Shown here in pieces: positions 24,720 through 31,476 of a DNA stretch of 31,476 nucleotides. The notes beneath the pieces were generated by a model, which made no database searches, was not told where the DNA came from, and saw nothing but the letters and a program-made list of their open reading frames with translations. Position numbers and translations under genes: made by a program. Source of the stretch: an uncultured Bacteroidales bacterium (GTDB taxonomy: Bacteria > Bacteroidota > Bacteroidia > Bacteroidales > Paludibacteraceae); the NCBI GenBank assembly GCA_946184195.1, contig CAMHEP010000002.1:1-31476 (forward strand), read 5' to 3'. How positions within the stretch are numbered: position 1 is the stretch's first letter; each line of letters begins with the position of its first letter.

Positions 24720-26444
24720 TTACTCGTTGCTCTTTCTGATATCTTGTACCATCATCTGGGTGGAGGTAACGCCGTTGAACGTGTTTTCTTCTAATTGATA
24801 GCACACATCAACTGGGTTGCCGTTCTGTATATAGAGTGCCATGTCGCCCATGCCAAAGCCGATGCCGGAGATGGCAGCGGTGCGGTCCGTGATGTCAAGG
24901 CGCAAGTGCTCACCTTGTTTGCCTACGCGCTTGGTGTAGCGGTTGTTAATTAAGTTGCGCGTGAGGAAAATAGGACGCGGGTTCTGCGGACCGAATGGCT
25001 CTAAATGGCGAAGTAACGTACAGAACGTCCGGTCGATATCGCCAAGAGTTATCTCTTGCTCAATACGAATAATAGGTTGACGTTGCTCTGCACGTATATG
25101 GGTAGCGACATAGGTCTCAAAACGTTGGCGGAATGCATCAAGATTAGACTCTTGCATACTCAGTCCTGCGGCATAGAGATGACCGCCATAGTTGGTTAGC
25201 AGGTCGCGACAACTATCAATAGCTGTGTAGATATCAAATCCGGCTACCGATCGTGCTGAACCGCTGATGATACCGTCTTCACCACGTGTGAGGACGATAG
25301 TGGGACGATAGTAGCTCTCAATCAGTCGACTGGCAGCGATACCTACCACACCTTTATGCCACGTCGGAGAATAGACCACGGTAGTATATTTATGGTCATT
25401 GTCCGGATCGGCATGCAATAGTGCCAAAGCCTCGTCCGTCGTACGACTATCATAGTCTTTGCGCTCTGCGTTATAGCTGTCAATCTGTTGCGCATACTCT
25501 TCTGCCTCCTGTTGACTGTTGGTGATGAGTAGTCTCACGGCATCGGCTCCTGAATGCATACGACCGCTGGCGTTGATACGCGGACCTATCTTGAAGACTA
25601 AGTCTTGGATGGTCACTTTCTTATCCGACATGCCTGCTACACGCATTAAACTGCGTAATCCTACGGAGGGCTGGGTATTGATTTGTTGCAATCCGTAGTA
25701 GGCGAGTACACGGTTCTCACCCGTGAGGGAAACAACATCGGATGCTATGGACATAGCGAGTAGCGGCATGACTTGTTTAATCTGATGCTCCTTAATGCCG
25801 TTACGTAGAGCATAAGCCTGCATGAGTTTGAATCCCACACCACAACCGGATAGGTCTTTGTAGGGGTATGGACAGTCGGCACGTTTCATATTAAGTACCG
25901 CTGTGGCTGCCGGTAGACTCTCGCCGGGAGTGTGATGATCGCAGATAATGAAATCTATGCCGCGATGCGTGGCATACTCCACTTTGTCTACCGCTTTTAT
26001 ACCGCAATCCAACGCGATGATGAGGGTACAACCCTGTTGCTGTGCATAGTCTATCCCCTTAAAGGAAATGCCATATCCTTCCGTGTAACGGTCCGGTATA
26101 TAGAAATCTATTAAATGAGTCTTGATGCGTAGTACAGTGTATACCAATGCCACTGCTGTGGTGCCGTCTACATCATAGTCCCCGTATATGAGGATACGTT
26201 CCTTATCACGAATAGCACGTTCCAGGCGCTCTACGGCTCGATCCATATCGCGCATCAACATAGGATCATGTAAATGGGCGAGCGAGGGATGTACATACGC
26301 TTTCGCTTCATCTACTGTGGTGATACCTCGATGGACGAGCAGGCGTGTTGCCGCCGGAGAGAGCTTGAGCTCTTTGGCGAGACTTTCCACACGCTCCTCT
26401 TGCTCAGGCGTGAGTGACTGTATTTGCCATTGCGCTTGCGTCAT
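24720..26444 (-). CDS. recJ: Single-stranded-DNA-specific exonuclease RecJ
   Basis: A 574-aa DHH-family 5'-3' exonuclease used in recombination and mismatch repair. It has motif I Y-G-D-Y-D-V-D-G-T (87-95), D-C-G-I-K, the D-H-H signature in C-D-H-H-T-P-G (about 157-163), S-D-V-V-S, and the DHHA1 motif G-G-H-L-Y-A-A-G. The C-terminal OB-like domain seems complete. I chose the ATG at 26444; an in-frame ATG at 26489 would add 15 residues (MQTPLLSTPNPQDTI) and overlap the upstream nitrilase gene, and the family starts close to MTQAQWQ. The gap to the nitrilase stop is then 16 bases. Confidence 0.95.
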   Translation of the reverse strand: MTQAQWQIQSLTPEQEERVESLAKELKLSPAATRLLVHRGITTVDEAKAYVHPSLAHLHDPMLMRDMDRAVERLERAIRDKERILIYGDYDVDGTTAVALVYTVLRIKTHLIDFYIPDRYTEGYGISFKGIDYAQQQGCTLIIALDCGIKAVDKVEYATHRGIDFIICDHHTPGESLPAATAVLNMKRADCPYPYKDLSGCGVGFKLMQAYALRNGIKEHQIKQVMPLLAMSIASDVVSLTGENRVLAYYGLQQINTQPSVGLRSLMRVAGMSDKKVTIQDLVFKIGPRINASGRMHSGADAVRLLITNSQQEAEEYAQQIDSYNAERKDYDSRTTDEALALLHADPDNDHKYTTVVYSPTWHKGVVGIAASRLIESYYRPTIVLTRGEDGIISGSARSVAGFDIYTAIDSCRDLLTNYGGHLYAAGLSMQESNLDAFRQRFETYVATHIRAEQRQPIIRIEQEITLGDIDRTFCTLLRHLEPFGPQNPRPIFLTRNLINNRYTKRVGKQGEHLRLDITDRTAAISGIGFGMGDMALYIQNGNPVDVCYQLEENTFNGVTSTQMMVQDIRKSNE

Positions 26445-26460
26445 GATAGTATCTTGGGGG

Positions 26461-27276
26461 TTAGGAGTGGAGAGTAAAGGGGTCTGCATCTTTCCACTGA
26501 GGCATCACACTGCGGAAATGGTGTAACGCCTCAATGTCAAAAGTGGCAATACGTGTGCCGGATTCATTATCCTTGAGTTCTGCTAATCGGTGCAACCAAG
26601 TGTCGTACGCAACCGAGTGACCATTATAATGTATACCCATTCCGTCGTCTCCCACAGGATTGACGGCGGCTATATAACACTGATTCTCAATAGCCCTTGC
26701 TACCAATAGTGCATCAAAGTATTGTACACGTGCTTCCGGCCAATTGGCTACAACCAGTAATAGGTCATAGTCACTACCCGAACGGTTACGCGCCCATACT
26801 GGGAAACGTACATCGTAACAGATAAGTAGTCGTATCTTGACGCCCATATACTCCCATATGACAGGCTTGTCACCGGGGGTGAAGAAACGATCTTCGCCGC
26901 CATGTGCATAGAGGTGACGCTTGTCTACAAAGAGTGGAGTGTCGTTGGGACGCACCATGAACCCACGGTTATAGAGTAGGGTCTGTACTTGCTCACGTTC
27001 ATTGAGACAGGTGGTGACATCCTCACGGGCAATGAAGGAACCCACGATGGCGACACCGCTGCTGTTACTGAGTCGTTGCAGCCTTTGCAGGGTCATACCG
27101 TCGTTGTATTCTGCCAGTTCAGGACGCTCGGTACAAAAGCCGGTCGAGAACATCTCCGGCAACAAAGCAATATCGGCTTTGCTGCGCAGTCGACGGATAC
27201 GTTGCTCAACAAGTCGTAGATTACCTTCCTTATCTGCCCAAAGTACGGGATATTGTAAGATGGCTATGCGCAGCAC
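26461..27276 (-). CDS. Nitrilase-superfamily omega-amidase (YafV/Nit2-like)
   Basis: A 271-aa carbon-nitrogen hydrolase. The catalytic triad is visible: Glu in L-L-P-E-M-F-S-T-G-F (about residue 41), Lys in V-D-K-R-H-L-Y, and Cys in L-I-C-Y-D-V-R-F-P. The P-E-M-F-S-T-G-F pattern is typical of the YafV/Nit2 branch, which hydrolyses 2-oxoglutaramate or 2-oxosuccinamate formed by transamination of glutamine or asparagine. The start is GTG at 27276, 9 bases after the floA stop; it gives the usual short N-terminus (L-R-I-A-I-L-Q). It belongs to the minus-strand operon. The exact amide substrate is inferred from the family. Confidence 0.92.
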   Translation of the reverse strand: MLRIAILQYPVLWADKEGNLRLVEQRIRRLRSKADIALLPEMFSTGFCTERPELAEYNDGMTLQRLQRLSNSSGVAIVGSFIAREDVTTCLNEREQVQTLLYNRGFMVRPNDTPLFVDKRHLYAHGGEDRFFTPGDKPVIWEYMGVKIRLLICYDVRFPVWARNRSGSDYDLLLVVANWPEARVQYFDALLVARAIENQCYIAAVNPVGDDGMGIHYNGHSVAYDTWLHRLAELKDNESGTRIATFDIEALHHFRSVMPQWKDADPFTLHS

Positions 27277-27285
27277 GGTAAGATA

Positions 27286-28293
27286 TTATTTTTTCTTGTT
27301 GGACGCAGTGGATGTACTTACTGCTTGGGTTTTGGTTTCAGGACGGGCAATAGCTTCGCGCATGGACGTGTCTGCTTGGATGTTTTGCATCCGGTAGTAA
27401 TCCATGATTCCTAAGTTCCCGTTACGGAATGCCTCTGCCATCGCTTGGGGAACCAATGCTTCTGCTTCAATCACTTTGGCACGGGCTTCCTGTGCTTTGG
27501 CTTTCATCTCTTGCTCACTGGCTATGGCCATAGCACGACGCTCTTCGGCTTTGGCTTGGGCGATGTTCTTATCGGCAGTGGCCTGATCCATCTGCAACTG
27601 GGCACCAATGTTCTTACCTACATCAATGTCGGCTATATCAATACTGAGTATCTCAAATGCCGTGCCGTCATCCAATCCTTTGCTCAGCACGAGCTTGGAT
27701 ATACTGTCGGGATTCTCTAATACTTGCTTATGGCTTTCTGCCGAACCGATAGACGATACGATACCTTCGCCTACACGAGCCAGCACCGTGTCTTCACCGG
27801 CACCTCCCACTAACTGACGGATATTGGCACGTACTGTCACACGGGCTTTGGCAATCAGCTGTATACCGTCTTTGGCAACGGCGGTCACAGGAGGGGTGTC
27901 AATCACCTTGGGATTGACCGACATCTGGACGGCTTCAAATACATCTCGTCCGGCAAGATCAATAGCAGTGGCCATCTGAAAGGGCAATTGTATGTTCGCC
28001 TTATTTGCACTAACCAGCGCGTGAACAACGCGCTCAATATGCCCTCCTGCCAAATAATGTGCCTCCAAACCGTCACGTTTAACGTCCTGCAATCCTGCTT
28101 TATGGGCTTCAATCAGACAATTGACAATCTTGGTGGGGGGCACTTTGCGGATGCGCATAAGAAAAAGTTGCACCAACGAGATACGTACACCGCTTACCTG
28201 GGCGTTAATCCATAGCATAAACGGTACGTAATAGAAGAAGACTATCACTGCAAAGCAGATGATAACCAATAATGTGATTTGAAAGATTTCCAT
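27286..28293 (-). CDS. floA: Flotillin-like membrane protein FloA
   Basis: A 335-aa SPFH-family scaffold of functional membrane microdomains. An N-terminal hydrophobic hairpin (about 5-30, W-I-N-A following) anchors it to the membrane. The conserved flotillin-like core follows with R-K-V-P-P-T-K-I-V-N and Q-L-P-F-Q-M-A-T-A-I-D-L-A-G-R-D-V. The C-terminal part is rich in Ala, Glu and Lys (about 235-290) and should form coiled coil, ending in a short polar tail with Lys. It lies 27 bases after an NfeD-like gene, the classical flotillin partner (compare B. subtilis yqeZ-yqfA). Confidence 0.95.
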   Translation of the reverse strand: MEIFQITLLVIICFAVIVFFYYVPFMLWINAQVSGVRISLVQLFLMRIRKVPPTKIVNCLIEAHKAGLQDVKRDGLEAHYLAGGHIERVVHALVSANKANIQLPFQMATAIDLAGRDVFEAVQMSVNPKVIDTPPVTAVAKDGIQLIAKARVTVRANIRQLVGGAGEDTVLARVGEGIVSSIGSAESHKQVLENPDSISKLVLSKGLDDGTAFEILSIDIADIDVGKNIGAQLQMDQATADKNIAQAKAEERRAMAIASEQEMKAKAQEARAKVIEAEALVPQAMAEAFRNGNLGIMDYYRMQNIQADTSMREAIARPETKTQAVSTSTASNKKK

Positions 28294-28320
28294 GACTTTT
28301 AGGTTTTTATTGTTTATATT

Positions 28321-28686
28321 TTATTTATTTTCGTTATCGGACTTGACGTCATTCTCCTCTGTTTGCTCCAAATGCTCAAGATGTTTGCCTTTGGAGGCTA
28401 ATTCCACCTTGCCGTCTATGGTGGTGTCCAAACTCATCTTTTGGATAGCACGGCTCTTCAGGAACGCATAGATAGCAATACCGGTGAGGATGATGGCGGC
28501 AAATAGTGTGATATGTCCTGCCCAGGGATAAAGCGGAGTGAGCTTCCAGTAGGCCAGACTCACACCTGCTATCAAACTGGCTACACCGCCTACACCGCAT
28601 AGCCCGACACCCGGAATAAGAAACATCTCTATCACCAGTAATGCCACTCCGAAGAGTACTAATAGGATAACTAATACAAGGTTCAT
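28321..28686 (-). CDS. NfeD-like membrane protein without OB domain
   Basis: A 121-aa protein with about three membrane segments (1-20, 29-47, 57-78). The first includes E-M-F-L-I-P-G-V-G-L-C-G-V-G-G, typical of NfeD. Then K-S-R-A-I-Q-K-M-S-L-D-T-T-I-D-G-K-V resembles the linker before the OB fold of Bacteroidales NfeD proteins. The OB domain itself is missing: after about residue 100 there is only an acidic tail (E-Q-T-E-E-N-D-V-K-S-D-N-E-N-K). The floA gene starts 27 bases downstream, so the domain is not hidden by a simple frameshift. First gene of the minus-strand operon with a predicted promoter at 28723-28754. Confidence 0.85.
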   Translation of the reverse strand: MNLVLVILLVLFGVALLVIEMFLIPGVGLCGVGGVASLIAGVSLAYWKLTPLYPWAGHITLFAAIILTGIAIYAFLKSRAIQKMSLDTTIDGKVELASKGKHLEHLEQTEENDVKSDNENK

Positions 28687-28722
28687 AGCTCAAATTTTAG
28701 TTATAATTTTTTTTTCAGTTTG

Positions 28723-28754
28723 CAAAGATAAGAAATATCTTTGGAATGTGCAAG
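28723..28754 (-). promoter_or_regulatory. Predicted Bacteroidetes-type promoter of the nfeD-floA-nit-recJ-tdk-priA operon
   Basis: On the minus strand, CTTG (28754-28751; one base off TTTG), a 20-base spacer, and TATCTTTG (28730-28723) match the -33/-7 elements. Transcription would begin near 28716 and leave a leader of about 30 bases to the ATG at 28686. It lies back to back with the topA promoter. Confidence 0.65.
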
Positions 28755-28766
28755 CAAAAAATTTAA

Positions 28767-28798
28767 TTTGCACGAATCAAAAAAATGTACTACTTTTG
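28767..28798 (+). promoter_or_regulatory. Predicted Bacteroidetes-type promoter of topA
   Basis: TTTG (28767-28770), a 20-base spacer, then TACTTTTG (28791-28798) fit the primary sigma factor consensus of Bacteroidetes. The leader to the ATG at 28905 would be about 100 bases and contains an AT-rich palindromic stretch (28846-28863). The promoter is nearly the same as the one at 31230. Confidence 0.75.
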
Positions 28799-28904
28799 CA
28801 ACCGATTAGACTTTTTTGAGGGGCAAAATACTGTGTTTCTATACCTTATATATATTATATATAGTTCCCTCAGACCGTTAAATACGTTCAAAGAAAAGTG
28901 ATAT

Positions 28905-31229
28905 ATGAGTAAGAATTTAGTGATTGTTGAGTCTCCGGCTAAGGCCAAAACGATTGAAAAGTATCTGGGTAGCGATTATCGTGTGCTTTCGTCTCAGGGG
29001 CATATACGGGATATTGAGGGAGTCGGTAAGAATAGTATGGGTATTGATTTTGAACATGGTTATAAGCCTAACTATGTGATTTATCCCCAGAAAGAGCACA
29101 TCCTTAATGAATTACGTGCTGAGGTGAAGAAAGCGGATACTGTCTGGCTCGCCAGTGATGAGGACCGTGAGGGAGAGGCTATCGCATGGCATTTGCAGGA
29201 GGTATTAAATCTCTCTGAAAAGACAACACATCGTATCGTCTTCCACGAGATTACCAAAACGGCAATCCAGCAAGCTATCCTTGAGCCTCGTTCTATTGAT
29301 TATAATCTGGTCAACGCTCAGCAGGCACGCCGGGTGCTGGACCGAATAGTGGGTTTTGAACTCAGTCCTATTCTTTGGAAGAAAATAGCAACCGGCCTGA
29401 GTGCCGGGCGTGTGCAGTCGGTGGCGGTTCGACTCATTGTGGAACGGGAACGCGAGATTGAGGAGTTTCTGCCGGTTTCATCGTATAAGGTGACAGCTGA
29501 TTTCGTGGGATGCAATCCTGCCGATGCTAGTATCCTGCATACGGAACTGAATCATCGTTTCGATACCAAGGAGCAAGCCGAAGATTTCCTTCGTCAATGT
29601 ATGCGCTCTACCTTTAAGATATCGTCTATCCAACGTAAACCGGTTCGTCGCAGTCCGGCTCCTCCGTTCACCACTTCGCTTTTGCAGCAAGAAGCTGCAC
29701 GCAAACTGCATTTTCCGGTGAGCAAGACCATGCGTTTGGCACAGTCTCTCTACGAGGCAGGACATATCACGTATATGCGTACCGACTCTGTGAACCTCTC
29801 TTCGCTGGCTATCGCTACGTCCAAACAGGAGGTCATCAACGAGTATGGTGAACGTTACCATCAGGCACGTCAATACCATACGTCCACTAAAGGGGCACAG
29901 GAGGCACACGAGGCTATTCGTCCAACCTACATGAATGTGCATTCTTGCGGTGCTAACGAGGATGAACGTGCGCTCTACCAGCTCATCTGGCGTCGTACTC
30001 TTGCCTGCCAAATGGCGGATGCAGAGATTGATACGACACGCATAGAGGTAACCATCAGTGATTGCGACTATCTCTTTGTGGCAACAGGAGAGGTGGTGAC
30101 CTTCGATGGTTTTATGCGCGCTTATGTGCAATCGTCCGATGAAACCGAGGAAACTGAGCAACAAATGTTGCCGCATATGTCCATGGGTGAACCTCTCAAA
30201 ACAACGCTTACTCAAGCACAACAGACATTCACTAAGGCTCCTTATCGCTATAATGAGGCAACACTGGTGAAGAAGATGGAGGAACTGGGTATCGGTCGTC
30301 CGTCTACCTATGCTACAATCATTGAGACAATACAGACACGTAAATATGTGGAACGAGGAAGCGTACAAGGACATAAGCGTGAGTATAATATCATCACTTG
30401 TAAGGCAGGTAAGATGACGGACAGGACGAAGTCCGAAATATACGGAGCCGATATGCAGAAGTTGTTACCCACAGACCTTGGACGTCTCACCAATGATTTC
30501 CTGGTGGAGCAATTCCCGGACATACTCAGTTACGACTTCACAGCTACTGAGGAGGGTAATCTCGATAAGATTGCTGCCGGAGAAGCCGATTGGGTGAAGA
30601 CGGTGGATGTTTTCTATAAAACCTTCCATCCGATGCTACAACACGTTCCTTCCGGTAAGATTGCCGGCAGAGATTTGGGTGTGGATCCCAAGACGGGTAA
30701 ACATGTGCTTGCTAAGATATCTCGCCTTGGACCCTGTGTACAACTGGGTGATGCGGACGATGAGAAACCCGTCTTTGCTTCCCTGCAACGCGGACAGTCT
30801 ATCTATACCATCACTCTCAGTGAGGCTCTTGAGCTCTTCGATAAGAAATTACCCTATGAACTGGGACAAATGGACGGGCAGGCCATTATCATCGGTGAAG
30901 GTAAATACGGACCGTATGTGCATTTCGGTGATAGTTATGTGAGTATCCCCCGTAGTATGGACCCCATGCAGATATCGATGGATGAAGCGCTGCAACTCAT
31001 TCACCAGAAAGAACAGCAAAGTCTACCGATAGCCGCCTTTGATGATATACAGGTTCTTAATGGGAAATATGGGGCATATATTAAGACGGCAGAGGGTAAC
31101 TACAAAATACCTCGTTCTACCGATCTGAACTCGTTGACCCGTGAGACATGTCTCCAACTCATTGAAGAGGCAAAAGCAGCTCCCAAAGAATCTCAAAAAC
31201 GGACTTTTCGGAATAAAAGTAAAAAATAA
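28905..31229 (+). CDS. topA: DNA topoisomerase I (TopA)
   Basis: A 774-aa type IA topoisomerase that relaxes negative supercoils. The N-terminal Toprim domain has I-V-E-S-P-A-K-A-K-T-I and the metal site A-S-D-E-D-R-E-G-E-A. The catalytic tyrosine is Tyr290 in Y-M-R-T-D-S. The C-terminal part replaces Cys zinc fingers with short repeats of the Topo_C type (D-P-K-T-G-K, G-K-Y-G-P-Y-V, G-K-Y-G-A-Y-I) and ends with a basic tail (R-T-F-R-N-K-S-K-K). Such zinc-free ends are usual in Bacteroidetes. Monocistronic by its surroundings: a promoter upstream and a new promoter for the tRNA immediately after the stop. Confidence 0.97.
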   Translation: MSKNLVIVESPAKAKTIEKYLGSDYRVLSSQGHIRDIEGVGKNSMGIDFEHGYKPNYVIYPQKEHILNELRAEVKKADTVWLASDEDREGEAIAWHLQEVLNLSEKTTHRIVFHEITKTAIQQAILEPRSIDYNLVNAQQARRVLDRIVGFELSPILWKKIATGLSAGRVQSVAVRLIVEREREIEEFLPVSSYKVTADFVGCNPADASILHTELNHRFDTKEQAEDFLRQCMRSTFKISSIQRKPVRRSPAPPFTTSLLQQEAARKLHFPVSKTMRLAQSLYEAGHITYMRTDSVNLSSLAIATSKQEVINEYGERYHQARQYHTSTKGAQEAHEAIRPTYMNVHSCGANEDERALYQLIWRRTLACQMADAEIDTTRIEVTISDCDYLFVATGEVVTFDGFMRAYVQSSDETEETEQQMLPHMSMGEPLKTTLTQAQQTFTKAPYRYNEATLVKKMEELGIGRPSTYATIIETIQTRKYVERGSVQGHKREYNIITCKAGKMTDRTKSEIYGADMQKLLPTDLGRLTNDFLVEQFPDILSYDFTATEEGNLDKIAAGEADWVKTVDVFYKTFHPMLQHVPSGKIAGRDLGVDPKTGKHVLAKISRLGPCVQLGDADDEKPVFASLQRGQSIYTITLSEALELFDKKLPYELGQMDGQAIIIGEGKYGPYVHFGDSYVSIPRSMDPMQISMDEALQLIHQKEQQSLPIAAFDDIQVLNGKYGAYIKTAEGNYKIPRSTDLNSLTRETCLQLIEEAKAAPKESQKRTFRNKSKK

Positions 31230-31261
31230 TTTGCAGGATTCAAAAAAAAGCAGTACTTTTG
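31230..31261 (+). promoter_or_regulatory. Predicted Bacteroidetes-type promoter ahead of tRNA-Pro
   Basis: TTTG (31230-31233; its first T directly follows the topA stop codon), a 20-base spacer and TACTTTTG (31254-31261). The element is almost identical to the topA promoter, including the A-run in the spacer. Transcription would start near 31268, about 155 bases before the tRNA. Confidence 0.7.
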
Positions 31262-31423
31262 CACCCGCTTTCGGTGGAAAGTACGCTTTTTGCTTCTGCA
31301 AATTGCGACGAGAATTCTCGAATATAGGAGATTTATTTCGGGAGTAAAGGAGGGCAGGGTCCCCTGCTTTATGACCATGAAATTAACGAACTATAGAGAG
31401 ATTCCGAAGCGAACGAAAGTGAG

Positions 31424-31476
31424 CGAGAAGTAGCGCAGTTGGTAGCGCACCACGTTCGGGACGTGGGGGTCGGGCG
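31424..31476 (+). tRNA. tRNA-Pro (anticodon CGG), 3' part outside window
   Basis: The first 53 bases of a proline tRNA are present. The acceptor strand is CGAGAAG (31424-31430), the D arm has GCGC/GCGC stems (31433-31436, 31445-31448) with AGTTGGTA in the loop, and the anticodon stem CCACG/CGTGG (31450-31454, 31462-31466) encloses TTCGGGA, so the anticodon CGG is at 31457-31459. A GGGTC variable region and the start of the T stem follow before the window ends. C at position 1 is typical of tRNA-Pro. Confidence 0.92.

Noticed and set aside
24210..24794. Plus-strand frame opposite tdk
   Set aside because: The minus strand encodes thymidine kinase with P-loop and zinc motifs; the opposite frame has no recognisable feature and would break the operon.
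29478..30374. Minus-strand open frame (298 codons) inside topA
   Set aside because: Antisense shadow of a strongly conserved housekeeping gene; its translation shows no family features and no promoter serves it.

Overview
The window looks like chromosomal DNA from an uncultured, probably gut-type member of the Bacteroidales. The evidence is a SusC/SusD pair, a FecR-type anti-sigma factor, a type IX secretion (T9SS) C-terminal domain, many Big_2-type repeat proteins, little sign of Shine-Dalgarno sequences, and four promoters of the Bacteroidetes type (TTTG, 20 bases, TAnnTTTG).

Left part (1-7532): the end of a GLUG-type beta-helix surface protein, a FecR/DUF4974 anti-sigma factor, two secreted multi-module proteins (495 and 1251 aa) built from the same shuffled beta-sandwich and Ig-like modules, and a 57-aa peptide gene of the 'M-[KR]-K-x-Y-x-x-P' type. 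The leaders of the two multi-module genes carry unusual short repeats: GTACAT/TTTGTC repeats around a promoter, and seven 11-bp units with an inverted copy upstream.

Middle part (7554-22056), all on the plus strand with short gaps: a SusC-type receptor with an STN sensor domain, SusD, a beta-propeller protein with a T9SS tail, a calcineurin-like phosphoesterase, an organophosphate:phosphate antiporter of the GlpT/UhpT family, an endonuclease/exonuclease/phosphatase (EEP)-SGNH esterase fusion, and a NagB-like/PIG-L fusion. The enzymes point to capture and breakdown of a phosphorylated, possibly acylated or amino-sugar-containing substrate such as a phospholipid, glycerophosphodiester or GPI-like glycan. 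The phosphorylated product would enter through the antiporter. This is inference from gene content. Four proteins from the left and middle parts share a short C-terminal tag (pattern G-x-[IV]-I-I-[IV]-R-x-x-x-x-Y-x-x-x-G), while the beta-propeller protein has a classical T9SS type A tail.

Right part (22078-31476) is housekeeping. A compact minus-strand operon runs nfeD-like, floA, nitrilase/omega-amidase, recJ, tdk, priA. Diverging from it is topA, followed by the start of a tRNA-Pro(CGG) gene cut off by the window end. The nfeD operon and topA promoters lie back to back, and the topA and tRNA promoters are nearly identical. PriA has an unusual start and lacks the usual linker/winged-helix segment, and the NfeD-like protein lacks its OB domain.
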